From contig JACPGK010000001.1 in the NCBI GenBank assembly GCA_016182495.1, forward strand, positions 1 through 41,739: 41,739 nt of DNA, in the 5' to 3' direction. This DNA is from Candidatus Kerfeldbacteria bacterium (GTDB taxonomy: Bacteria; Patescibacteriota; Patescibacteriia; UBA9570). Of the stretch, positions 33,974-41,690 are shown piece after piece. The position numbers and the translations under genes are program-made. The stretch's first letter is position 1; every line of letters starts with the position of its first letter. The notes below the pieces were generated by a model, which worked only from the letters and a program-made list of their open reading frames with translations, was not told where the DNA came from and ran no database searches.

Positions 33974-34413
33974 TGGGTTTCAGCTAATAGTGATTTAAGG
34001 CCGGCCTGAATGACTTTGCCATCAGCCAAGCCCTGTAGCTGTGCCATAGCTAATTTCATGACCGGTCCAAATTCTTTAACGGGAGCGGTAACTACAATAG
34101 TGCGTAAACGTTCTTGTAACTGATCCGGTGACAATTGAGCCGGTTGATAACGCTGTAAAATAGCTAGTTCAGCTTGTTCTTTGTCGACTAAATCTGTGCG
34201 TTGGGCCGCTTGATATGATGCCACGGAATCTTGGCGCTGTTTAATTTCTTTTTGCACTATAGCCAGCGCTTGCACTTCGTTTAAGGCTTGCTTATGCTCA
34301 ATTTGAGCACGTTGTAAAGCCGATTTTAAACTACGCAAAGCTGTTAAAGCTACTGGGTTACGTTGTTTTAACGCTTGCACCAAATCTTGTTGAATTGTGT
34401 CCGATAATTCCAT
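33970..34413 (-). CDS. yqeY: GatB/YqeY domain protein
   Basis: A 147-residue YqeY-family protein, the usual length when read from ATG 34413 (MELSDTIQQDLVQALKQRN). LTALRSLKSALQRAQIE and the C-terminal GPVMKLAMAQLQGLADGKV are family hallmarks. The domain is shared with the tail of GatB and is thought to bind tRNA. It follows rpsU by 10 bases, a widespread arrangement, and its TGA overlaps the ATG of the giant gene. Confidence 0.93.
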   Translation of the reverse strand: MELSDTIQQDLVQALKQRNPVALTALRSLKSALQRAQIEHKQALNEVQALAIVQKEIKQRQDSVASYQAAQRTDLVDKEQAELAILQRYQPAQLSPDQLQERLRTIVVTAPVKEFGPVMKLAMAQLQGLADGKVIQAGLKSLLAETQ

Positions 34414-34423
34414 GGTGGAAAGT

Positions 34424-34648
34424 TTAGTTGGTTTCAAGTTTACCAATTTTGCGTAAATAATCACGTTCTTGGCGACGTTGACTACGAATAATCGCGCTTC
34501 GTCGACGTAAACGTTTACTTTGGTCTGGTTGTCGGAATTGCTTCTTTTTAGCTACTAATAACACGCCACTGGCCTGCACTTTACGCACAAATCTTCGAAT
34601 AATGCTTTCATTTGATTCAGTTTCGTTGTTTTTCTTAACAGAAATCAC
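34424..34648 (-). CDS. rpsU: 30S ribosomal protein bS21
   Basis: A 74-residue basic ribosomal protein near the anti-SD end of 16S rRNA. Read from GTG 34648 the product begins MISVKKNNETESNESIIRRF; the first residues and FVRKVQASGVLL, then the Arg/Lys-rich tail (RSAIIRSQRRQERDYLRK), fit the family. The start is fixed by an unusually strong SD (AAGGAGGTG, 34657-34665) 8 bases upstream, the best SD among native genes in this window. A seven-codon ORF overlaps the SD and start. Confidence 0.93.
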   Translation of the reverse strand: MISVKKNNETESNESIIRRFVRKVQASGVLLVAKKKQFRQPDQSKRLRRRSAIIRSQRRQERDYLRKIGKLETN

Positions 34649-34668
34649 TGCTGTAACACCTCCTTCAT
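34645..34668 (-). promoter_or_regulatory. SD and seven-codon leader ORF of rpsU
   Basis: ATG 34668 opens a tiny ORF, MKEVLQQ, whose TGA (34645-34647) overlaps the rpsU GTG (34646-34648) as GTGA. The ORF itself contains the strong SD at 34657-34665. The overlap could couple or compete with rpsU initiation; it may also be chance, because AAGGAGGTG preceded by ATG reads as sense codons. Confidence 0.45.
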
Positions 34669-34699
34669 AGTTGCACAAAGACAAATCATAAGTAAAAAA

Positions 34700-34728
34700 A
34701 ATATACCATTAATTTTTGCAGAAGTCAA
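34700..34728 (-). promoter_or_regulatory. Promoter of rpsU-yqeY
   Basis: On the minus strand, TTGACT (34723-34728), 17 bases and TATATT (34700-34705) put +1 near 34693, giving a true leader of about 45 bases before rpsU, unlike the leaderless genes. Confidence 0.6.
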
Positions 34729-34735
34729 ATGTGAC

Positions 34736-35074
34736 CTACGTAATCCCCTGCACCGGTTCGCCGCCCAAGATATGAAAATGCAGATGCGGTACAGCCTGGC
34801 CGCCATCAGAGCCATTGTTAGCAATCACTTTATAACCTGATTTGGCAATACCCAACCGCTGGGTAACGTTGGCAATGGCTTCGGCTACGCTAGCCATACT
34901 ACCATAGGTAACTGGAGTAAAATCGTTGAATGTAACGATGTGTTGTTTTGGAATAACTAACAAATGCACTTTTGCTTTAGGATGAATATCAGCAATCACA
35001 AATACCGCCTCATTATCGTACAATTTTTCCGCTGGAATTGAACCTTGACCAATAGCACAAAAAATACAGCTCAT
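34736..35074 (-). CDS. hinT: HIT family nucleotide hydrolase (HinT-like)
   Basis: A 112-residue histidine-triad protein that hydrolyses adenosine phosphoramidates and related nucleotides. The triad HLHFH is at residues 97-101 with the catalytic His central, followed by ILGG. The N-terminal CIFC pair (C3, C6) is typical. It overlaps hisS by 4 bases and is the last gene of its operon. Full length. Confidence 0.95.
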   Translation of the reverse strand: MSCIFCAIGQGSIPAEKLYDNEAVFVIADIHPKAKVHLLVIPKQHIVTFNDFTPVTYGSMASVAEAIANVTQRLGIAKSGYKVIANNGSDGGQAVPHLHFHILGGEPVQGIT

Positions 35075-36546
35075 ACTGAAACTGCTGGGGTCACTGGTGG
35101 GGGTTCGGCTGGTAACACAGCATTAGGATTAAGCTCAACTTCATCGTACGGACCAATTTGTTTCGGTGGTTGAGCGTGACTAGATTTACTTAATCGTTTG
35201 CTCAATTCTTTCTCTAATTTTTTAATATCAATAATTTCTTGTGAGCCACTATCCATATCCCGAATAATAATAGTACCGTCAATTAATTCTTTTTGACCTA
35301 AAATCAAAGTGAATCTTGCTCCAACTTTATCAGCAATTTTTAACTGACTAGTTAAACTTTCTTTTACTAAATTAGCCCATACTCGAAAACCGGCTTGGCG
35401 CAGTTGTTCCAACAAGGCCAATGATCGCTTTTGGGCACTTTCGCCCAGTTGGGCTAAAAACACATCAGCGATATATAAACCAGGTAAGGTAATATTTTTG
35501 GCTTTTAATTCCAACACGATGCGTTCAATACCGGCGGCAAAACCGGAAGCCGGGGTAGGTTGCGTACTACCAAGTTGTTCCAACAAACCATCATACCGAC
35601 CGCCACCGATTAAAGCGGATTGACTACGTAACTGCTCTTCACTATCAACCACTGGAAAAAACTCCCAGGTGGTTCTGGTATAGTAATCAAGACCACGCAC
35701 AATTTTTGAATTTAAGGTATAGGGTACTTGTGTTTCATCGAGATGTTCTAACACTTTAACAAAGTGATCACGACATGGCACACACAGGTGATCAACAATT
35801 TGTGGGGCATCTTGACTAATTTCCTGACACACTGGTTCTTTGCAATCTAACAAGCGCAACGGGTTTTTACTGAAGCGCAATTTGCAATTTTCGCACAAAT
35901 TTTTCTTTTTCGGACGATAATAATCCTGCAATTGTTGAATGTACTGTGGTCGACATTGAGCATCGCCAACGCTATTAATTTGCACAGTGGCATCGAGTGA
36001 TAAATCGCGCAATAAAAAATAACCAATGGCAATCAGTTCAGCATCAATCACCGGCTGACCTTCGCCAAGCACTTCAAAATCAAGCTGATGAAACTGGCGA
36101 TAACGCCCAGCTTGTGGTCGGTCGTGACGAAACAATGGTCCCATGGTATACAGCTTGACTGGTTGAGTACGATTAATCATGCCATGTTCAATATACGCTC
36201 GACAAATTCCGGCGGTAAATTCTGGCCGCAGCGATACCCGATCGCCTGATTTATCTTCAAACACATACATTTCTTTTTCAACAATGTCAGTTACTTCACC
36301 AATCGAACGAGTAAACAGGCTGGCTTGCTCAACCACCGGCGTGTCGATACGTTGATAGCCATAGGCTACAGCGATAGCTTCTAATTTTTGTAAAATGGCT
36401 AAACGATATTGCTGTTCCTCAGGCAAAATATCTTTCATGCCTTTCAATAATTGCGGCGGTTCGAACTTACGCTTGCGGACGACTCGTTTAAGCGGCAAAG
36501 TGGCTGGGGCTATTTTTTTCTCTTTTTTTCTTAGCATAGCAGGCAT
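35071..36546 (-). CDS. hisS: Histidyl-tRNA synthetase
   Basis: A class II aminoacyl-tRNA synthetase charging tRNA-His. Motif 2 is in FRHDRPQAGRYRQFHQLDFEV, the histidine-binding block in RGLDYYTRTTWEF, and motif 3 in AAGIERIVLEL. The C-terminal domain (IADVFLAQLG...) recognises the anticodon. The start is placed at ATG 36546 (MPAMLRKKEKK), just after the lepB stop; ATG 36537 is possible. It has a basic N-terminal extension of about 30 residues, a CENC...C...C insert that may bind zinc, and a proline-rich tail of about 40 residues. It is co-transcribed with lepB and hinT. Confidence 0.95.
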   Translation of the reverse strand: MPAMLRKKEKKIAPATLPLKRVVRKRKFEPPQLLKGMKDILPEEQQYRLAILQKLEAIAVAYGYQRIDTPVVEQASLFTRSIGEVTDIVEKEMYVFEDKSGDRVSLRPEFTAGICRAYIEHGMINRTQPVKLYTMGPLFRHDRPQAGRYRQFHQLDFEVLGEGQPVIDAELIAIGYFLLRDLSLDATVQINSVGDAQCRPQYIQQLQDYYRPKKKNLCENCKLRFSKNPLRLLDCKEPVCQEISQDAPQIVDHLCVPCRDHFVKVLEHLDETQVPYTLNSKIVRGLDYYTRTTWEFFPVVDSEEQLRSQSALIGGGRYDGLLEQLGSTQPTPASGFAAGIERIVLELKAKNITLPGLYIADVFLAQLGESAQKRSLALLEQLRQAGFRVWANLVKESLTSQLKIADKVGARFTLILGQKELIDGTIIIRDMDSGSQEIIDIKKLEKELSKRLSKSSHAQPPKQIGPYDEVELNPNAVLPAEPPPVTPAVSV

Positions 36547-36551
36547 ATATA

Positions 36552-37124
36552 TTAATCGAAAATAGCTAATCGGTCTAGTGGCCAAGCCCGAATCCACACC
36601 CGCCCAACCAACGTATCAATATCAACTGGTCCAAATCGGCGAGAATCATAACTTTGTTCTCGATTATCACCCATGACAAAATATTGATCGTCTTGAAGAG
36701 TAAATTGACTTTGCCCAGAAAATGTATTGGTCATTACATCGCTGGCTAAATAGACAGATTCATCCAAGACATCACCATTAACTACCACTGTACCGTTCTT
36801 AAAGATTATGGTTTCACCAGGTAAGCCAACAATGCGCTTGATAAAAAACTGTTTGTGATTACGAGGATCATTCAGTACCACTACTTGACCACGCTGCGGC
36901 GGAGAAAACCGATACGATAGTTCATCGATAATGAGATACTCGTAATCATGATAATTGGGCTCCATTGAAGCCCCTTTCACATAAAACGGCTGAATTAAAA
37001 AATATCGGATCGGCAAAATAATGGCCAATGAAATCACAACCACTTTAGCCACTTCAATAATAAAATTGCCACTGTGCAGCAACCACGCTTTAATGATCGT
37101 TGAAAAATTTTTGGCTTGGCTCAT
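36552..37124 (-). CDS. lepB: Signal peptidase I
   Basis: A 190-residue membrane serine-lysine protease that removes signal peptides. A membrane anchor spans about residues 22-46. The nucleophile is S53 in KGASMEP, the general base K96 in FIKRIVGLPGE, and GDNREQSYDSR is the conserved box E. It overlaps the response regulator gene by 4 bases and ends 6 bases before hisS. Confidence 0.95.
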   Translation of the reverse strand: MSQAKNFSTIIKAWLLHSGNFIIEVAKVVVISLAIILPIRYFLIQPFYVKGASMEPNYHDYEYLIIDELSYRFSPPQRGQVVVLNDPRNHKQFFIKRIVGLPGETIIFKNGTVVVNGDVLDESVYLASDVMTNTFSGQSQFTLQDDQYFVMGDNREQSYDSRRFGPVDIDTLVGRVWIRAWPLDRLAIFD

Positions 37125-37501
37125 GATGTTAACACCTGCTTCACCTGCTGCAGAATAGTTTCGATAGTATTGTTGGCTTTAATTAAATAGGCTACAGCAC
37201 CAAGTTCTTTCCCTTGAGCAATATCAGAATCTTGACCAAGATTCGATAATACAATCACCGGGATGTGTTGTAATTTTTTATTTTCTCGTAATCGTTTTAG
37301 GTAGACAAAACCGTCAATTCTTGGTAGTAAAATATCGAGCAACACGATATCGGGTAGTTCTTCTTTAGTTTTTTGCCAGCCTTCTTCACCTTGAATGGCT
37401 ACTTTAACATCATAACCCGCTTCAGCCAAGCGCTCTCGCAAAATATTACCGAGGGCAGCTTCATCTTCAATTAATAGAATTGTCTTTTTTTTATCGGTCA
37501 T
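37121..37501 (-). CDS. Single-domain response regulator
   Basis: A 126-residue CheY-like receiver without an output domain. The acidic pocket is E12-D13, the phospho-acceptor D56 in VLLDILLPRIDG, the switch Ser S86 in VLSNLGQ and the conserved Lys K108 in YLIKAN. It may signal through protein contact. No histidine kinase is nearby. Promoter and start are tight: +1 is inferred about 5 bases before the ATG. It is the first gene of the lepB-hisS-hinT operon. Confidence 0.93.
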   Translation of the reverse strand: MTDKKKTILLIEDEAALGNILRERLAEAGYDVKVAIQGEEGWQKTKEELPDIVLLDILLPRIDGFVYLKRLRENKKLQHIPVIVLSNLGQDSDIAQGKELGAVAYLIKANNTIETILQQVKQVLTS

Positions 37502-37512
37502 GCCTACTATAT

Positions 37513-37557
37513 AGCATACTGAATTAGCTTGAAATAATCAAGTTAATTCAGTATACT
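37513..37557. promoter_or_regulatory. Symmetric palindromic divergent promoter
   Basis: A 17-bp inverted repeat (37516-37532 with 37538-37554, one G-T pair, 5-base loop) holds two promoters. Plus strand: TTGAAA (37529-37534), 17 bases, TATACT (37552-37557), +1 about 37564, one base before the LCP ATG. Minus strand: TTGATT (37536-37541), 17 bases, TATGCT (37513-37518), +1 about 37506. Each strand thus has nearly the same promoter sequence. Confidence 0.7.
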
Positions 37558-37564
37558 TGATTTC

Positions 37565-39010
37565 ATGCCAAAAAAGAAGATTGAACCGATTGAACAACCG
37601 ATCGAACAGTTGAGCCTAGCACCATCAAGTACGCCATCACGGACACTGCCGATTATTACTGCTTTGGCCAGTGTATTACTGTTAGTGGCTATTGGCTTGG
37701 GCTATAAAGTGCTCGCTTCAGCTACACAACAGGTGACGGCTGGCTCATCGGATAGCTCGTGGTTAGTACAGTTCAGTGAGGTATTTGGTAGTGATAATGG
37801 ACCACTGCAGGGCGAAAGTAACGATCGCATCAACGTACTGCTGCTTGGTATCGGTGGTGATGGCCATGCTGGCGGCACGTTAACCGATTCAATTATGGTA
37901 GCCAGTATTAAACCATCAACCAATCAAGTTGCTCTGCTATCATTGCCCCGTGATTTAATCGTTAAAATTTATGATGACGATAATCCAAAATACTGGGAGG
38001 GACGAAAAATTAACTATGCCTATGAATTAGGCGGCATGCCATTGGCTCTCACGAAAGTATCCGAGGTGACTGGCTTACAATTACACTATTTTATGTTAAT
38101 TGATTTTAATGGCTTCCGTAAAATTATTGACGATCTTAATGGTATTCCCGTAACGGTACCGCATGATTTTACCGGTTTATATGGAGCCACCGAATTAAGC
38201 GTGCCCTGCCCAACGGCTCAATTATACAACCTAGATGATGGGGCCTATTGTGCTATACCGTTTACCCGGGGCGACCAACAATTTGATGGTGAACAAGCCC
38301 TGATTTATAGTCGCATTCGTAAACTAGCCCCCGGTTCCGCCAACACCAATGAAGGCACCGATTTTGCTCGCGCTCAACGCCAACAGCTGATATTGCAAAG
38401 TGTCAAACAAAAATTATTCTCATCGAGCACGCTGTTACGGCCCAATCGAATATCGGCTGTATTAAATGACATTGGCGATCATTGGCAAACGAACCTGGAA
38501 TTATGGGAGATGGTTAGATTGTTACAGTTAGTTAGCACAATTACCACTGATAGTATTATTACGAGAGTGGTAGACGAATCACCCAATGGTTTGGTTGAAT
38601 CAAAATTGTATGCGCCCACTGGGGCATCTGTAGTGGTGCCAGTGGCGGGAGAGTATAATTTTAGTGATATTCATCAGTTGGCTGATACCATGTTTGCGGT
38701 ATCAAGCACAGCCACCACTACAGCTACCATTCAAGTATTAAATGGCACGGGTACCAATGGTTTGGCTGCCCAAACAGCCGATCGCTTACGAGCGTTAGCC
38801 TTCACTATTAATGATGTGAGTAATGCTCCAACCACCAATGTGGCTGATACCGTGATTTATGATTTTACTAACGGTACTAAACCAGAAGCAGCTGATTTAT
38901 TACTTAGTCAAATAGGCGGCACCATCCAACCGGCTACTGCATTGGCTGAAGCCGATGTGTATGATACCACCGCTGATTTTATTATAGTACTAGGTCAAGA
39001 CGCTTTATGA
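37565..39010 (+). CDS. LytR-CpsA-Psr (LCP) family cell-envelope protein
   Basis: A 481-residue membrane-anchored protein of the LCP family, which attaches polymers to peptidoglycan. A membrane helix lies at about 28-50. The LCP core carries NVLLLGIGGDGHAGGTLTDS, LSLPRDLIV and ALIYSRIRK, with the conserved Asp and Arg residues. The C-terminal LytR_C domain starts about ATIQVLNGTGTNGLAAQTAD. It overlaps der by 4 bases (ATGA). Start ATG is at the inferred +1. Confidence 0.93.
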   Translation: MPKKKIEPIEQPIEQLSLAPSSTPSRTLPIITALASVLLLVAIGLGYKVLASATQQVTAGSSDSSWLVQFSEVFGSDNGPLQGESNDRINVLLLGIGGDGHAGGTLTDSIMVASIKPSTNQVALLSLPRDLIVKIYDDDNPKYWEGRKINYAYELGGMPLALTKVSEVTGLQLHYFMLIDFNGFRKIIDDLNGIPVTVPHDFTGLYGATELSVPCPTAQLYNLDDGAYCAIPFTRGDQQFDGEQALIYSRIRKLAPGSANTNEGTDFARAQRQQLILQSVKQKLFSSSTLLRPNRISAVLNDIGDHWQTNLELWEMVRLLQLVSTITTDSIITRVVDESPNGLVESKLYAPTGASVVVPVAGEYNFSDIHQLADTMFAVSSTATTTATIQVLNGTGTNGLAAQTADRLRALAFTINDVSNAPTTNVADTVIYDFTNGTKPEAADLLLSQIGGTIQPATALAEADVYDTTADFIIVLGQDAL

Positions 39011-40368
39011 AACCACCAATTGTTGTATTAATTGGTCGTACCAATGCTGGTAAATCGACCTTGTTTAACCGCTTAACTGAACACGGCGCTGCCATTGTAT
39101 CGCTGGCTGAAAATACTACCCGCGATCAAAATCGAGATTTGGTCTATTGGAAAGGAGCGGTGTGTGAACTGATTGATACCGGTGGGCTTGATACCGCTGT
39201 GCAAGACGATCTGGGCGCTGAAATTCAAAAACAAGTGCAACGAGCGATTGATCAGGCCGATACCATTGTACTGGTAGTGGATGGTCGAGGTGAGTTAATG
39301 CCACAAGATAAAACCTTACTACGCCAATTAGCTAAACAAAACAAACCAGTGGTAGTGTGTATCAACAAAGTTGATAATGCCCGCTGGCGTCAGCATGCTA
39401 CTGGAACGTTTGCTACATTACATCAATTTCCAATGGCATTATGTTCAGCTTTAAATGGATCTGGTACTGGCGATTTACTGGATACTGTATTTAGCGTCAT
39501 TCGTCACGCTCCAGCTCCCACTAGCCCGATAACACAAACTTCTATTCAACTAGCCCTAGTTGGTCGACCCAATGCCGGTAAATCAACCTTGTTTAATGCT
39601 TTAGTTGGGGAAGACCGCGTTATTGTCAGCCCACTGCCGCATACTACGCGCGACACGAACGATAGCGAACTGATCTATCAAGGTCAGTCGTATACCTTAA
39701 TTGATACGGCCGGGATTCGGCGTCAAAATCGGGTAGGAAAAATGCCCGAGCGGGTGGTTGGTCAAATTGAACGCAAAAGTGTACGCACGGCTTTAGAAAT
39801 GATTGAACGCTCGGCGGTAACCATTTTGCTGCTTGAAGCGCAACGACGTTTGGAAAAACAAGATAAAGCCCTGTTGCGGTACGCCCTGCAGCATGGCAAA
39901 GGTTTGATTGTGGCTTTAAATAAATGGGATTTAGTACCTGATAAATCTCCCAGTACGATTACAAAATATACCACCTATTTTACAATTCATTTAGAGTTAC
40001 CTGATTATATTCCGTTCGTTTTCATTTCTGCGTTAGAAGGCCAGCGGGTTACGCAATTGTTAGATATGGCTAAACAAGTGCATGATTATCGCTCGTGGCG
40101 TGCTCCGCAAGCAGTGTTAGATAGTATTTTAAAATCAGTGTTGGCCGCTAACCCCAAACGACGCACCATTAAAGGGCACAATATGCGTAAACAACCGTTA
40201 ACATTAATTTCGTTAAAACAAATTGATATTAACCCTCCCACCTTTAGATTAGTATCACCGCAACCTAAAGAAGTGGCGCCAGCCATTATGCACGTTATTG
40301 AAAAACGTATTCGGCAACAGTGTCACTTTACTGGTGTGCCGATCACCCTTATTTTACGAAATAGTTAA
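39007..40368 (+). CDS. der: Ribosome-assembly GTPase Der (EngA)
   Basis: A 453-residue GTPase with two tandem G domains and a C-terminal KH-like domain, acting in 50S subunit assembly. Domain 1: P-loop GRTNAGKST at 10-18, DTGG and NKVD. Domain 2: GRPNAGKST, DTAGI and NKWD, with LLEAQRRLEKQDK in place of the usual acidic strand. The KH-like part contains RRTIKGHNMRKQPLTLI. Length is close to the family norm. One base separates it from pth. Confidence 0.95.
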   Translation: MKPPIVVLIGRTNAGKSTLFNRLTEHGAAIVSLAENTTRDQNRDLVYWKGAVCELIDTGGLDTAVQDDLGAEIQKQVQRAIDQADTIVLVVDGRGELMPQDKTLLRQLAKQNKPVVVCINKVDNARWRQHATGTFATLHQFPMALCSALNGSGTGDLLDTVFSVIRHAPAPTSPITQTSIQLALVGRPNAGKSTLFNALVGEDRVIVSPLPHTTRDTNDSELIYQGQSYTLIDTAGIRRQNRVGKMPERVVGQIERKSVRTALEMIERSAVTILLLEAQRRLEKQDKALLRYALQHGKGLIVALNKWDLVPDKSPSTITKYTTYFTIHLELPDYIPFVFISALEGQRVTQLLDMAKQVHDYRSWRAPQAVLDSILKSVLAANPKRRTIKGHNMRKQPLTLISLKQIDINPPTFRLVSPQPKEVAPAIMHVIEKRIRQQCHFTGVPITLILRNS

Positions 40369-40369
40369 C

Positions 40370-40921
40370 ATGAAATTAGTTGTTGGTTTAGGCAATCCTG
40401 GCAAACAGTATGCTCGTACCCGTCACAATGTCGGCTGGCGGGTGCTTGATGCCATGGTAACCGCTGATTGGAAAACTGTAAAAAACTGTCAGGCACTGAT
40501 TGTCAAACAGGCTGATGTACTGTATGCCAAACCGGTAACGTTTATGAATGAATCTGGGATAGCGGTGGCGGCCTTACTGCATTACTATCATCTCACAACA
40601 GCTGATTTATGTATTGTTTATGATGATAAAGATTTACCGTTTGGCACTATTCGGTTTCGTAACAAAGGTTCGGCCGGCGGACACAATGGCATGAAATCCA
40701 TTATTCAGCATATTGGTACAGAAAATTTTGCACGCTTGCGGATTGGTATTGCACCCGATCAATCTGGGATGATCATTCACGATACAGCTGATTATGTTTT
40801 AAGCAAATTTACTACACAAGAAGAACAAGCTTTGCCGAAAATTATTGAACAGGCTTGTAAGAAAATAAAAACACCCACTAACCTAAATGCATGGGCGGAG
40901 TCAAATGACTCACTTCATTAG
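40370..40921 (+). CDS. pth: Peptidyl-tRNA hydrolase
   Basis: A 183-residue enzyme that recycles peptidyl-tRNA. The N-terminus LVVGLGNPGKQYARTRHNVG carries the catalytic His (H19) and N9; FMNESG, DDKDLPFG and GSAGGHNGMKSI are the other conserved blocks. The start is ATG 40370, one base after the der stop. It is the last gene of the LCP-der-pth operon. Confidence 0.96.
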   Translation: MKLVVGLGNPGKQYARTRHNVGWRVLDAMVTADWKTVKNCQALIVKQADVLYAKPVTFMNESGIAVAALLHYYHLTTADLCIVYDDKDLPFGTIRFRNKGSAGGHNGMKSIIQHIGTENFARLRIGIAPDQSGMIIHDTADYVLSKFTTQEEQALPKIIEQACKKIKTPTNLNAWAESNDSLH

Positions 40922-40976
40922 CATAGGCCGACATAGGAGGAATAGCCGTTCCATACTAGCCCATACAATTAGGTTA

Positions 40977-41017
40977 CTGGGTATGTTTAAAGAACTGGCA
41001 CATGATACCAGATTTTT
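40977..41017 (+). terminator. Possible terminator after pth
   Basis: CTGGGTATG (40977-40985) pairs imperfectly with CATGATACCAG (41001-41011), and ATTTTT follows. It ends the plus-strand operon and lies before the end of a convergent gene. The remaining bases to 41045 show no other feature. Confidence 0.45.
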
Positions 41018-41045
41018 AAAAAATGTCAAGACCGCATGAATATGG

Positions 41046-41384
41046 CTATTGCTCGACTACATCGTCACCACCCATATCATCCAACGATACCTGTTTGGCA
41101 GCTAACACTTGCTGCATGGCGGCTGGATTTTGTTCTTGCACCACGGCTTTTTTGATTGTTTTATCCTGTTTGATGTAATCAACCACCGACCGAATTTTGG
41201 CTGGATGATCATAAAAATACTCCATAGCAAACTCACGCTTATCATCAGGAATTAAATCCAACAAGCGGAAAAAAATATCTTGATCGCGTTTTGGTAAACT
41301 TTCTAATGGATCAACTGACTGAAATTCATCATTACTATACTCATCCGTATCACCACTATTCCAGTCGTCAAAGTAGCCTCCCAT
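41046..41384 (-). CDS. Hypothetical acidic protein
   Basis: Read from ATG 41384, a 112-residue acidic protein (MGGYFDDWNSGDTDEYSNDE), rich in Asp and Glu at the start and helical afterwards (LPKRDQDIFFRLLDLIPDDK, PAKIRSVVDYIKQDKTIKKA). It has no membrane segment, signal or known motif. It lies 10 bases behind another small gene on the same strand, and the two may act together. An earlier ATG at 41450 would overlap that gene in another frame and is less likely. Confidence 0.6.
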   Translation of the reverse strand: MGGYFDDWNSGDTDEYSNDEFQSVDPLESLPKRDQDIFFRLLDLIPDDKREFAMEYFYDHPAKIRSVVDYIKQDKTIKKAVVQEQNPAAMQQVLAAKQVSLDDMGGDDVVEQ

Positions 41385-41394
41385 ACTTGTAATC

Positions 41395-41574
41395 TTATTC
41401 GGCCAAAAATGTTTCCCAGCGCTCGCGGCCACGCTGTTCATCTCCGGCACCGGCGCGCACCTGGGCAGCGACTTCAGTAACGATAGCGCGTAATTCCATA
41501 AGTTTTGGATCTTCCTGTATTTCCACTCGGCGATTCATTTGGTGTTCAATTGACATGTAGTGATAGGTAATCAT
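41395..41574 (-). CDS. Small hypothetical protein
   Basis: A 59-residue frame from ATG 41574 (MITYHYMSIEHQMNRRVEIQ) to TAA 41395-41397; ATG 41556 is an alternative start. The product is charged and helical, ending ERWETFLAE, with no recognised motif. A TTGACA lies at 41588-41593 on the minus strand, but the matching -10 is not clear. It is kept because it fits the 10-base spacing to the next gene and fills the gap. Confidence 0.45.
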   Translation of the reverse strand: MITYHYMSIEHQMNRRVEIQEDPKLMELRAIVTEVAAQVRAGAGDEQRGRERWETFLAE

Positions 41575-41613
41575 ACTTTAAGAATTTTGTCAATGGAATT
41601 GTAGGCGAGCAGC

Positions 41614-41690
41614 TATAATGTCCCCATAGTCTGTTGAGCATCGTGTCCTCTTGGGGAAGTACTGGATTAACAACACGACTACTATGGACA
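41614..41690 (+). promoter_or_regulatory. Structured leader that pairs with the start codon
   Basis: After TATAAT (41614-41619), CCATAGT (41624-41630) is perfectly complementary to ACTATGG (41681-41687), which contains the ATG (41684-41686). An inner stem TCGTGT (41641-41646) pairs with ACACGA (41673-41678). Transcription would start near 41626, so the outer helix may keep 5 to 6 bp. Such a fold could hide the start codon as in a riboswitch or thermosensor. It matches no riboswitch I know by eye. Confidence 0.4.
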
